From NCBI GenBank assembly GCA_963664835.2, contig CAXXUG010000011.1, positions 62,001-126,000 of the forward strand: a DNA stretch of 64,000 nucleotides, in the 5' to 3' direction. The position numbers and the translations under genes were made by a program. Position 1 is the first letter of the stretch. Each line of letters begins with the position of its first letter. This DNA comes from G963664835 sp963664835 (lineage in GTDB: Bacteria > Chloroflexota > UBA6077 > FW602-bin22 > JBCLEL01). Under the pieces are notes generated by a model, which was given only the letters and a program-made list of their open reading frames with translations, did no database searches and was not told the origin of the DNA. Shown piece after piece: positions 27,179 to 35,747 of the stretch.

Positions 27179-29431
27179 TTGGCCGAGGACGAGCGGACCA
27201 GCGATAATCGTCGGACAGCCGATCACGGTGACCGGCTCAGCCGTCTCGATGACACTCAGCGAGTGCGCGAACTGGTCCTTGCCGTTGCCTTTCTCGGTCT
27301 GCTAGTGGTCCAAAGTGCCCACCAGGCCGAGTACGTCATCCGTTTATTGCAGCGCGACGTATTCAACAACCCAACCGCAAACGGACTGCTTGGTCAGTTC
27401 TTGGATCTCGAACCCCTTGATCTGGCCTACAACCTCGCTTGCTTCTTGCTACTGCTTTTGGTGTACAGGTCAAGTAATGCTCATAATCCTGGGCGATGGA
27501 CCCGCGGAATGCCAGCCTGGTGGTTGCTCACCTTGGCGCTCGCGATCGGGGGTTACCACCTTGTTGATCACCTCTTTAAGATCTGGCAATTCATCGACAC
27601 CCGACGCGAAGGAATGCCCGGCATTCTAGGCGACTCCTTGAACCTGACCTGGCTAGACTTCGCACTCAACACAACATCCTATTTGGCGGTTGTGGCGGCC
27701 TTTTGGCTGGGTGGCTACTACCGGCATCTGAAGGCTGACCTGGCAGCACTATGGGCTGAGATTGCCGGCAGCACATCTGTCGGGCGGACTGCTCACGGGT
27801 TGCCGACCCTTTCCCGCCGGGGGCTTTTCATAGGAGCGGTTGGCATTGCGGCGGCGCTAGGGGCGGCCCGAGTCGGCATTCGCGCCTGGCGCCCTCCGAT
27901 CGAAATGCCAACTTTCGCTGATGCAACCCGGTCGGCTGGGATCGATTTCAGGCACCGTGAGCACTTTCTCCCGGAGCCAATTCAGGCTGGCGCCGCCTTC
28001 TTCGACTATGACGGTGACGGACGTCCTGACATCTTCCTGACCAACGGCAGCGGACCTAACGCCCTCTATCGCAACAACGGTGATGGCACGTTCGATGACG
28101 TAACCGCCAAAGCTGGCCTTGTCGATCCTGATGAAGTCGCAATCGGTGTAGCCTGCGCAGATTACAACAACAATGGTAACTGCGATCTACTCGTAACTAC
28201 ACTGGAAGGACCTAAGCTCTTCCGCAACAACGGCGATGGTACATTCACCGATGTCACCAAACCGGCTCGTCTCCATGGGTATCACGGACACCCGACTTCA
28301 GTGGCCTGGACCGATTTCGACGGCGACGGCTATTTGGATCTCTACGTCGCATATTGGTTCAACTTGTTTCCAAAGCCGATCCACGATCCATCGCTGGCGG
28401 CTTTCAGGGATAGTAAGAGACCCGAGCATCGCTCCCATGTTTTGTTCAGGAACAATGGCGATGGCACTTTCACGGATGTGTCAGAGTACCTTGACCCGCG
28501 GCCCAGGCACGGTACTGGCCTTGCCGTCGGATTCTTCGACTATGATGACGATGGCCGCCCAGATCTATACGTCGTGAATGACTTCGGCCAATATAGGGGG
28601 CCTAACACCCTCTATCACAACTCTGGTCCTGTGGGAGGCGGTTGGGCGTTCACTGACGTCTCTAGGCAGGCCGGCGCTCGTGCTGAAATGGACGGAATGG
28701 GTTTGGCGGTCGGGGACTACGATGGAGATGGCCGGCTGGACATGTACATTACGAACAGGGGCAGCAACTTGCTATATCGCAACCGTGGTGACGGAACTTT
28801 CGAGGAATCGACAGGTAGTGCAGGGGTTGGCCGTGGAGAGGTTGGCGGTGAATACTCAGTCGGTTGGGGCAACGCCTTTTTGGACTTCGACAATGATGGC
28901 TTGCTCGACCTCTACTTCGTCGCGGGCAACATCTATCCTAAAACGAATGTCAACGGAGATTATGGTCCTGACCAGCCAAACGCGCTATTCCACAATCGAG
29001 GCGCCGGCAAGTTCCGCGATGTGTCAGCTATCACCGGCACTGACCACACTGGAGTAGCCAGGGGATTGGCGGTGGCTGACTATGACGGCGACGGATTCCT
29101 GGACCTGCTGGTGGCCAACATCGATCAACCACCAGTATTGTTGCGAAACTCTGGCAATGATAACCATTGGCTAGCGGTTCAGCTAGTTGGCAAGCGCAGC
29201 AACCGTGATGGTGTCGGCGCCCGGCTAGCGTTAACCGCCGGCGGACGGCGGCAGGTCCGGGAGATCCATAGCGGCACCAGCTTTCTGTCTCAGCATAGCC
29301 TGGTGGCTCACTTTGGCCTCGGTCGACTCGATCGTGCTGACGAGCTACAGATTCGCTGGCCCAGTGGCGTTGTACAAACGCTTACGAACCTGGTGGTCGA
29401 TCGCGAGATTACAGTAACAGAAGCAGTCTGA
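27179..29431 (+). CDS. Membrane-anchored FG-GAP/VCBS repeat protein with C-terminal ASPIC/UnbV domain
   Basis: I prefer the TTG at 27179 (GGAAGGA about 10 bases upstream) over TTG 27161, giving 750 residues. The first 190 residues hold about four hydrophobic segments (LVLAVAFLGLLVV, LACFLLLLLVY, WWLLTLALAIG, TSYLAVVAAFWLGG). A further one (GLFIGAVGIAAALG) comes just before the extracellular part. Residues about 270-640 contain at least seven calcium-binding DxDxDG loops of beta-propeller FG-GAP/VCBS repeats (for example DYDGDGRPD, DFDGDGYLD, DYDDDGRPD). The C-terminal 90 residues are an ASPIC/UnbV domain (RDGVGARL, IHSGTSFLSQ, HFGLG, IRWPSG). Such proteins are typically outward-facing and bind carbohydrate or surfaces. 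The fused membrane part is unusual. Confidence 0.88.
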   Translation: MAEDERTSDNRRTADHGDRLSRLDDTQRVRELVLAVAFLGLLVVQSAHQAEYVIRLLQRDVFNNPTANGLLGQFLDLEPLDLAYNLACFLLLLLVYRSSNAHNPGRWTRGMPAWWLLTLALAIGGYHLVDHLFKIWQFIDTRREGMPGILGDSLNLTWLDFALNTTSYLAVVAAFWLGGYYRHLKADLAALWAEIAGSTSVGRTAHGLPTLSRRGLFIGAVGIAAALGAARVGIRAWRPPIEMPTFADATRSAGIDFRHREHFLPEPIQAGAAFFDYDGDGRPDIFLTNGSGPNALYRNNGDGTFDDVTAKAGLVDPDEVAIGVACADYNNNGNCDLLVTTLEGPKLFRNNGDGTFTDVTKPARLHGYHGHPTSVAWTDFDGDGYLDLYVAYWFNLFPKPIHDPSLAAFRDSKRPEHRSHVLFRNNGDGTFTDVSEYLDPRPRHGTGLAVGFFDYDDDGRPDLYVVNDFGQYRGPNTLYHNSGPVGGGWAFTDVSRQAGARAEMDGMGLAVGDYDGDGRLDMYITNRGSNLLYRNRGDGTFEESTGSAGVGRGEVGGEYSVGWGNAFLDFDNDGLLDLYFVAGNIYPKTNVNGDYGPDQPNALFHNRGAGKFRDVSAITGTDHTGVARGLAVADYDGDGFLDLLVANIDQPPVLLRNSGNDNHWLAVQLVGKRSNRDGVGARLALTAGGRRQVREIHSGTSFLSQHSLVAHFGLGRLDRADELQIRWPSGVVQTLTNLVVDREITVTEAV

Positions 29432-29600
29432 ACGGGGGACCGTTGGTGAAATGCGGTCTGACCACTTCACCTTGTGAGGATAGTCGGCCGTGGCGTATGG
29501 TTAGACATCGCCGTCCACCGGGGCGTCGCATATATTGGAACGACGGACGTGGTCACGCCGGCGGATCAGCTCAACGGGATGGGCAGCCCAATCAACCGAT

Positions 29601-29843
29601 TGGCGCGGTGCTAAGGGAAGTACGCTCAGCATTGGACTAAAGCTGCCAGAGAGCGGTCCATATGCGCTGTCTCTCCCGTTCACCGAGTCGAGCCACTACG
29701 GACTCGGACGCCATGGATGGGCTACTGTTCGCCCCGGACCCGACGATGACATATCGCTAGAGCTGCTAAAGGAGTGGATTCTAGAGAGCTACAGCACGGT
29801 CGCACCCAAGCGTCTGGTGAGGGAATTCGATGCCGGACCTTGA
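29601..29843 (+). pseudogene. Truncated MmcQ/YjbR-like protein
   Basis: The reading frame ending at 29843 contains LSIGLKLPESGPYALSLPF and HYGLGRHGWATV followed by LLKEWILESYSTVAPKRLVREFD. This is the C-terminal half of the MmcQ/YjbR (CyaY-like fold) family, whose conserved core includes GWVT and APKRL. I cannot find the expected N-terminal half in any frame upstream; the frame opens in repetitive Arg/Ser-rich sequence without a ribosome-binding site. I treat it as an N-terminally truncated remnant. The family is usually about 110-130 residues; here about 70 are recognisable. Confidence 0.55.
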
Positions 29844-29927
29844 ATCATAGCCGCAGATCCATTGCGAGACTACGAAGGCGCGTGGCAACACTGACCGCAT
29901 CGAACGGAGGTAGGAGGTAGCAAGACG

Positions 29928-30149
29928 ATGATCACGGGCATGCACGGTATATTCTTCACACCTGAGGCGGAGGACGCCCGCAGCTTTGTCCAGGAGAAGC
30001 TGGGGTTTTCTCACGTCAACGTGGGAGGCGGATGGCTGATCTTCGCCGCACCCAAGGCGGAGTTCGCTTTCAATCTTGGAGACGATACACACCACGAGAT
30101 TTCTTTGGGGTTACTGGGATTTTCAACCTGTTCGCATAAGCCATACTAA
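29928..30149 (+). pseudogene. VOC/glyoxalase-family protein, 3'-truncated
   Basis: The start is well formed (GGAGGTAGGAGG before ATG 29928). The first 55 residues match the first half of a vicinal-oxygen-chelate domain (MHGIFFTPEAEDARSFVQEKLGF, WLIFAAPKAEFAF, DDTHHEIS). After HHEIS the family motif breaks into an unrelated tail and a stop at codon 74, so the second beta-alpha-beta-beta module, needed for a metal site, is missing. The remainder was probably lost in the rearrangement that brought the IS1182-type element nearby. Confidence 0.7.
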
Positions 30150-30157
30150 GGGGTTGA

Positions 30158-30355
30158 GTGGCTAACCTGGATAGCCGCGATCAGAGGATCGGTATGATGT
30201 TTGTCCTGACGATCTTCCTATCGGTGCCCTTATTCGCGGTCTTCATGGGCTTATCGGCCTCTATTCTTGGAGGGGATCTTAAGGATTGGCCTGCCGTTCG
30301 GGTACCCTGCGCTGGGTTGCCGCCGACCAACTTGGCGGCGCTATCAGCGTACTGA
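30158..30355 (+). CDS. Small single-span membrane protein, unrecognised
   Basis: The GTG at 30158 has AAGGGG six bases upstream. The 65-residue product has one hydrophobic helix (about residues 13-35, MMFVLTIFLSVPLFAVFMGLS). Just before its end the overlapping frame continues with a more protein-like segment (VAADQLGGAISVLNGTFTTLYG), suggesting that the gene was once longer and is now frameshifted near 30300. I do not recognise a family. It sits between a truncated VOC gene and an IS, so it may itself be a remnant. Confidence 0.35.
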   Translation: MANLDSRDQRIGMMFVLTIFLSVPLFAVFMGLSASILGGDLKDWPAVRVPCAGLPPTNLAALSAY

Positions 30356-30507
30356 ACGGCACCTTCACCACTCTCTATGGTCCGCGTTACATACCCTACG
30401 GCGAGGACCGTGGGGCCGGACTAGACTGAACCCCGACCGCAAGCTCGCCTGCCAGAGCGAGGGCAAGGCAGCCCGCGTCTACGGGTACGCCTTGGGCAAT
30501 CTCCCAA

Positions 30508-30540
30508 CAACAGGGGCGCTCTGTTGAAGAGCGTGTTTCA
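30508..30540 (+). repeat. Left inverted repeat of the IS1182-type element
   Basis: It begins CAACAGGGGCGCTCT and ends GTGTTTCA, matching the complement of 32190-32222 except in the central loop. Confidence 0.85.
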
Positions 30541-30602
30541 TAATTCAGGCATGAGAGGAATTGGTAAAATTGAGGGAGGGAAGGTGATTGGAGGATAGGT
30601 AG

Positions 30603-32192
30603 ATGCCACATAGACCGATGAGCCGAGAGCAGATGTGGATAATGCCGCCGAGTCTTGAGGATTTGCTTCCAGCCGACCATCCAGCTCGATTCGTGGGGGA
30701 GTTCGTGGATGCCTTGGAGGAGGAGAACTGGGCGGAGTTGGGGGTGGACATAGAAGGAGGGCGACTGGGAGCGCCCGGATACCACCCACGAGGGCTGTTG
30801 AGCGTGTGGTTGTATGGGTTCATGACGGGGGTGCGGTCTAGTCGAAAGCTGGAGGCGGCGTGTGGGGAACAGATACCGTATCTGTGGCTGACGGGCTGTC
30901 AGCGCCCGGATCACGTGACTTTGTGGAGGTTCTACAAGGCACATCGGCAGGGGATGAGAAAGCTGTTCGAACGGACAGTGAGGACAGCGGTGAGGATGAA
31001 GCTGGTGAGCTTGGCGGTGCAGGCGGTTGATGGTACGAGGGTGGGGGCGAACGCAGCGAGAGATAGGACCTACGATGCGGAGGGACTGCGCAGGCTGTTG
31101 AAGCGGTTGGAAGAGGCTATAAGGGAACTGGAGGCTCAGAATGAAGGTGGGGAAGATGCTGAACCGGCGCGGCTACCAAAGGAGTTGGCCCAGAAGAAAG
31201 GCCTGAGAGAACGGGTACGTGAGGCGATGGAGGAATTGGCAGGTGAAGGGGAGACGAAGCGGATCAACCTGACCGATGCAGAGGCTCAGTTCATGAAGAC
31301 ACGTCAGGGGATCATGCCGGCCTTCAACGCTCAAGCAATGGCCACGCCGGTGGAGTTAGAGGGGAAAGCGAGTGGCATGTTGGTCACAGCGGTTGAAGTG
31401 GTGGAAGAGACGAATGACTTCGCCCGATTGATCCCGATGCTGGAACAGGCCGAGGAAACCACGGATAGGAAAGCAGAAACGACGTTGGCGGATGCCGGTT
31501 ATCATTCGGGGCGCAACTTGGAGGAATGCGCCAATAGAGGTCAGGAGGTGGTGATGCCGGAGTCGCAGCACAAGGCGCTGAAGAGTCCGTATCACAAGGA
31601 TCGATTCACATACGACGAGGATAGCGACAGCTATATCTGTCCTCTAGGACAGAGACTTCGCTTCAGCACAATGAAGAAAACTCGTGGTGTACCGATGCGC
31701 CTGTATCGTGGCTCAGCGGCCTTGTGCCGTAAATGTCCGGCCTTCGGGGTCTGTACCAAAGACCGGCGACATGGCCGTGCACTAGAGATAGGGCCACATG
31801 ACCAAGTGCTGCGCAGTCATCGGGACTGGATGTGCACAGACGAAGCCCAGAAGAAATATAAGCAGAGAAAACAACTGGTGGAACCGGTATTCGGGATCAT
31901 CAAAGAGCAGCAGGCGGGGCGAAGATTCCTGCTCCGCAGTAGGGCCAAGGTGGCAGCAGAGTGGACGATGTTGGCGACGGCCTTCAACCTGCGCACCCTC
32001 TGGCGGGCATGGCGATCTCGGACAGGCCCTCGATGGCGCGTGGGTTGTGCAAATGGCGAAGTTTCGACCTATAGGTCGATCCTGGCGGGCATAATTGGTT
32101 CAGTTCTAAAGCTCTTGCCACTGCTCAGGACCGATCTTCAGTCACTTTCACCCGGTGTACTTGCGTCGCGTCCACCACAATCCAATATCTGA
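30603..32192 (+). CDS. IS1182-family transposase
   Basis: This 529-residue DDE transposase has the IS1182 N-terminal domain (MWIMPPSLEDLLPADHPARFV; YHPRGLLSVWLYGF; RPDHVTLWRFYKAH), a catalytic core starting near VQAVDGTRV, a Glu/Arg-rich helical insertion (about residues 165-215), a DAGYHSGRN motif with the second acidic residue, and a Cys-rich C-terminal region (CRKCPAFGVCTKD) followed by KQRKQLVEPVFGIIKEQQ. The last holds the third acidic residue. The frame is complete. The TGA stop (32190-32192) is supplied by the first three bases of the right inverted repeat, so gene and element end overlap. GGAGGATAGGTAG precedes the ATG. Confidence 0.93.
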   Translation: MPHRPMSREQMWIMPPSLEDLLPADHPARFVGEFVDALEEENWAELGVDIEGGRLGAPGYHPRGLLSVWLYGFMTGVRSSRKLEAACGEQIPYLWLTGCQRPDHVTLWRFYKAHRQGMRKLFERTVRTAVRMKLVSLAVQAVDGTRVGANAARDRTYDAEGLRRLLKRLEEAIRELEAQNEGGEDAEPARLPKELAQKKGLRERVREAMEELAGEGETKRINLTDAEAQFMKTRQGIMPAFNAQAMATPVELEGKASGMLVTAVEVVEETNDFARLIPMLEQAEETTDRKAETTLADAGYHSGRNLEECANRGQEVVMPESQHKALKSPYHKDRFTYDEDSDSYICPLGQRLRFSTMKKTRGVPMRLYRGSAALCRKCPAFGVCTKDRRHGRALEIGPHDQVLRSHRDWMCTDEAQKKYKQRKQLVEPVFGIIKEQQAGRRFLLRSRAKVAAEWTMLATAFNLRTLWRAWRSRTGPRWRVGCANGEVSTYRSILAGIIGSVLKLLPLLRTDLQSLSPGVLASRPPQSNI

Positions 32193-32222
32193 AACACGCT
32201 CTGTTGAAGAGCGCCCCTGTTG
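32190..32222 (-). repeat. Right inverted repeat of the IS1182-type element
   Basis: It starts TGAAACACGCTCT and ends GCCCCTGTTG, the complement of the left end. Its first three bases are the transposase stop codon. Confidence 0.85.
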
Positions 32223-32304
32223 CAACGTCGCCGCGATCCCTCAAGCTTCTGGCGGTGTTGGATTGGGTTGGTTGCGTGCGCCGGAAGTGGGCATGCTCTA
32301 GGGC

Positions 32305-32511
32305 TCAGGCGGCGATGGACGGGTAGTCGATCTTGCCCTGCTGAGTCTGCTTCAGCATCAGGGCCTGCTCGACCCTCTGGCGAAGCTCCCACAGCCGGCG
32401 TGATTCGCGCCGGTCGTGCCGCAACAATGCAGTCTTATAGCGTTCTATCAGCTCGTCGCGGTGAGTCTTTAGCCGTGTTATTTCGTTCTTGTAGGCGGTG
32501 TAGTTCCTCAT
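32305..32511 (-). CDS. Small coiled-coil protein, unrecognised
   Basis: This 68-residue, highly charged protein appears almost wholly helical: YKNEITRLKTHRDELIERYKTALL and RRLWELRQRVEQALMLKQ show heptad-like hydrophobic spacing, suggesting a coiled-coil hairpin. The start is well supported, with AGGAGAAGGA just upstream of the ATG at 32511 and a good candidate promoter at 32565-32593, so this is likely a real gene despite its size. I recognise no family. It lies just downstream of the MerR/Lrp-like regulator on the same strand (107 bases apart), but the internal promoter suggests independent expression. Confidence 0.65.
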   Translation of the reverse strand: MRNYTAYKNEITRLKTHRDELIERYKTALLRHDRRESRRLWELRQRVEQALMLKQTQQGKIDYPSIAA

Positions 32512-32564
32512 CTTTTCCTTCTCCTGGCCCCCGACCTTCTAAGTTAAAGTCCCAACTTGTACTT

Positions 32565-32593
32565 AGTCTAGACCATCAATTATTGCGTGTCAA
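32565..32593 (-). promoter_or_regulatory. Promoter of the small coiled-coil gene
   Basis: On the minus strand, TTGACA (32593-32588), a 17-base spacer and TAGACT (32570-32565). The -35 is perfect and the -10 is 4/6. It leaves a leader of about 45 bases before the start at 32511, in an AT-richer stretch. Confidence 0.55.
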
Positions 32594-32617
32594 GTACTAA
32601 TTTGAACTTTTTTGAAG

Positions 32618-33397
32618 CTAGTCGGTTGTTGTTGAACCGCTCTCTTCACGCCGCCAGTGTGTTCCGCCCACCGCAATGAATGTGCGCGTCGACTCCACCG
32701 CCGGCAGGGTCTGGATCTTGTTCATTATCAGGTCGTCCAGATCGCCCTGATGATCCACCAGGACGTGGGCGACGATGTCCGTCTCACCGTAGATGACGCT
32801 TGTCTCAATGACACCGGCGAACTGCTTTAGCTCCTCGACAATCCCGTCGATCTGCTTGGCCGGAACTTTGATCAGTATGTAAGCGCGCAATCCCGCCCTC
32901 CGTCCTCTATCATTCACAGGTTGATCGACCGGGCCGAGTTCCATCTGTTTGATCCGCATGACCTGGGGAGGCGCTTCGACGACCTCCAGGCGCACCGCGC
33001 CGGCCAAGACCATGTATATGTCGCCCTCATCCGGCGCATGCATTCGCGCGATCAGGTCCACGTCCTCGCCGTACACCGCGGTCGACTCGACCACCCGATC
33101 AAAGCTGTGGAGTACCTCTTGAGCCTGGGCCAGCCGGCCGGCCGGAACTTTCGATAGCAGATACACTTGGTCTCGGTGCGCCCGCCGGAGCAACTCGACG
33201 GCGCTTTGCACCGAAAAGCCCCGCTCGTAATACTCCCACGCCCCTTTGATCGTGTGAAGGTCATCCTCGGTGTAGTCGCGCCGAGAGATCCGCTCCTTCT
33301 TTACCTTGATCGGATGTATGTAGCCCTGCGACTCCAGGTAGTGAACGAATCGCTTGGGCAACCCCGGCACCTGGGCCCGAACTTCGCCCAGTTTCAT
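32618..33397 (-). CDS. Transcriptional regulator with MerR-type HTH and two Lrp/AsnC (RAM) ligand-binding domains
   Basis: I choose the ATG at 33397 (GGGGGAGA about 8 bases upstream), giving 259 residues; the longer frame adds eight doubtful residues. Residues 1-70 resemble a MerR winged helix (MKLGEVRAQVPGLPKRFVHYLESQGYI, then YTEDDLHTIKGAWEYYERGFSVQSAVELL). Two alpha/beta RAM-like domains follow: residues about 75-150 (YLLSKVPAGRLAQAQEVLHSF, VYGEDVDLIARM) and about 175-250 (AYILIKVPAKQIDGIVEELKQF, IYGETDIVAHVLV). RAM domains normally accompany the Lrp/AsnC helix-turn-helix and bind amino acids, so this is a hybrid layout. It probably senses a small metabolite, and its target is unknown. Expression may come from a TATAAT at 33489-33484. 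Confidence 0.75.
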   Translation of the reverse strand: MKLGEVRAQVPGLPKRFVHYLESQGYIHPIKVKKERISRRDYTEDDLHTIKGAWEYYERGFSVQSAVELLRRAHRDQVYLLSKVPAGRLAQAQEVLHSFDRVVESTAVYGEDVDLIARMHAPDEGDIYMVLAGAVRLEVVEAPPQVMRIKQMELGPVDQPVNDRGRRAGLRAYILIKVPAKQIDGIVEELKQFAGVIETSVIYGETDIVAHVLVDHQGDLDDLIMNKIQTLPAVESTRTFIAVGGTHWRREESGSTTTD

Positions 33398-33745
33398 GAG
33401 AGTGTCTCCCCCGACAACCACCAGAATCGAGCCAAAGAAGGGACGCCGGCTGCAAATGCCATGTCATCTTCTAAGAGATTGCGATTATAGATCAAAGTTG
33501 TCCTCGGCTACGGCAGGGGATAGAGGCGACCGCCCCCTTACGTGGAGGTCGAGAGTCGCCGGCCCGGCCACACTCCTGATGACATCCAGCCGGTTCGCCC
33601 AGGAGGGTCCGCCACCGTGCGCGACGAGTCGCTAATCCGATGACCGCGCCCTCCTGATAGACTATTCTTATGTTAGCTAAGGCAAGGTGTTTCTTGCCGC
33701 TGGAATGGACGCACGCGGCATCAAGAGGTTATTGGCACGACAAGA
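33398..33745 (-). other. Intergenic region before the MerR/Lrp regulator
   Basis: This 348-base divergent gap holds a TATAAT on the minus strand (33489-33484) about 87 bases before the regulator start, without a clear -35. I see no gene or repeat in the rest. Confidence 0.35.
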
Positions 33746-35662
33746 ATGGTTACTGACTGGAAGCCTGGCGATCCGATTGGATACATCCGCCCTGACATTC
33801 CTGATTTTGAAATGCCGGCCTGCCAGGGCGAACGCTACGAAGCGATGGTGCCGGACATCTTGGACCTTGCGGAACGAGCCGGTTTCGTCGTTCACGCCAT
33901 GACCGAGAGCACAAACCCCCAGGCGGACTACGAGCCTTACTGGACTGTGTCCTGGACGCCAGTCCCGAGGATGGCGGCAGGCGGGTTTTCCAGTCCCAAC
34001 AAGTTCCAAGAGGCTGTCTCTCTATGTCGTCTCATGAGTGGCAGCGAGCAGAACCTCCACGTCGATCGGCGATGGATGGAGGCGACGTTGAAACAGCAGG
34101 GTCTGGACGGTCTCATATACGTTCCTTCAAAGGGACGGCCCTGGGTGGTCAGCGAGGAGCCGCGCCACATCCCCGGCTTGAGCGCGAGCGACTCCAATCC
34201 TGACCAGATCATCTCGCCGTTCGTCAACGGCCAGATCCTTCGCAACTTGTCACTGATCGTGGCGCAGGATGACCACCCGTCTTGGATCGAGACAATTCGC
34301 GGCGTTGTCGACGGGCTCGCCGCGTTAGCCGTCGACACCGGCAATTATGCCTACTACTGGCCGGGTCCTCTGTTCGCGGTCAAGGAGCGTCCAACCACCA
34401 CCGGTCCCTCGTACCATTTCCACGATGTCGAAGAGAGCCTGGTTTACTGGGGACTGGTGTGCGCCTACAGATGGACCGGCTACGAACCGGCCCGTCAGCT
34501 TGCCGGCAAGCTGATCGCCTACTCCAGGGCGACCTTTTTCACCCCTGAGGGCGAGTTCCTGACCACCCAGGAAAACTCGGTGAAAGGGCACGTCCATGCT
34601 CATGCACGGGGCCTGCTGGCAATGGCGGAGTACGGGCTGCTGGTTGGTGACTCCGATCTGCTGCAGTTCGTCATCAAGTCATACGAGTGGGCCAGGGGCC
34701 AGATAGAGACGCTGACTGGGTACGTGCCCAATATCCTTGATGGTCCTGAATGGCGGGGTCCCGTTATTCCCGGCGACTTGCATCCGGGCACCCACCGTTC
34801 GTTCACGTCCGCCGCCGGCGAGTTCAATGGATGCGAAATCATGGGATTGGCCGACATGCTGGCCGTCGCGCTTGTGCTGAGCGAAGCCGGCATTGCCGAC
34901 TTCTGGGACGATGCCGACCGATGGACCCGCAATATGTTGGCCGAGGCCCAGTTGCTTCAGTCCGACTGGGTCTATCACCTACCCGGTTCGTCGAACGTGT
35001 CAATCGAAACTGCTCCGGGCGAAACAACCGAGAACGTGCCGGAGCGATGCCTGGGAGGTTGGCCGACGGGCACTGCCCTCAATGACTGGTACGAAGCCGG
35101 CACGCCGGCCTGGTCCGAGGAAGGCGAGGGCACCCGAGGGTTCCTCCACGGCGACACGGTGGGCGGCGGGCGGGCCATCTACTGGGTTTGGAGCCGAATA
35201 CTCTCCTATAGAGATGGCTAACTGACGGTGAACATGCTCCTGAACCGAGCATCGCCGTGGGCGGACATCGATAGCTACATTCCGTATCAGGGCAGGGTCG
35301 AGATCAAGATGAAACAGTCCTTGGACCTTGCCATACGCATTCCCGAATGGGTGACGCCGCAAGAAGTTCAGGTCAAAGTGAACGCGGGAGATAGAATCGT
35401 TGGTTGGGATGGACGTTACGTCAAGGTCGGCGCCGTCGGGCCGGGAGATGTGGTTGCTGTCTTCTTCCCGATAAATGAGCGGACGGACGTGGTTTACGTT
35501 CAGAAAAGAAAGTACACACTCGTGCGACGAGGCAACGAAGTAGTAGAAATCTATCCCCGCGGCAGCTACTATCCGTTCTACCGCCGCGATCACTATCGCA
35601 GCGCCGAGCCTCGCTGGCGCAAAGTCGAGCGGTTCGTCTCGTCCCAGCAGATTGACTGGTGA
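33746..35662 (+). pseudogene. GH127-like (DUF1680) glycoside hydrolase split by an in-frame TAA
   Basis: Codons 1-491 (33746-35221) and the downstream frame to 35662 are in the same phase, separated only by TAA at 35219-35221. The first part is an alpha/alpha-toroid typical of GH127/DUF1680 beta-L-arabinofuranosidase-like proteins (SYHFHDVEESLVYWGLVCAYRWTG; AGEFNGCEIMGLADMLAVAL). The second is the matching C-terminal beta-sandwich (YIPYQGRVEIKMKQ; LDLAIRIPEWV). Across the stop the family sequence continues as LSYRDG, stop, LTVNMLLNRASPW, where intact relatives have a continuous 'LLVNLY' strand. I infer a point nonsense mutation or stop readthrough. A downstream ATG at 35234 lacks a ribosome-binding site. 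The family resemblance is moderate, and no signal peptide is seen. Confidence 0.7.
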
Positions 35663-35747
35663 GCCCGAATATAGTCTGGTAGCCGCGCCGTCAATCCGGC
35701 GCAATCGACAGGCCGTCGACACCCCGACCGGTATCTCTTGAGCTCCG

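Larger units (their letters stand above)
30508..32222 (+). mobile_element. IS1182-type insertion sequence
   Basis: An intact transposase gene (30603-32192) is flanked by 33-base inverted repeats at 30508-30540 and 32190-32222. Each repeat is itself a palindrome: CGCTCT and AGAGCG flank a GTTGA loop that keeps the same orientation at both ends. The element is about 1.7 kb, normal for IS1182. A CAA triplet flanks both outer ends, which may be part of a target duplication but is too short to be sure. Confidence 0.85.
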
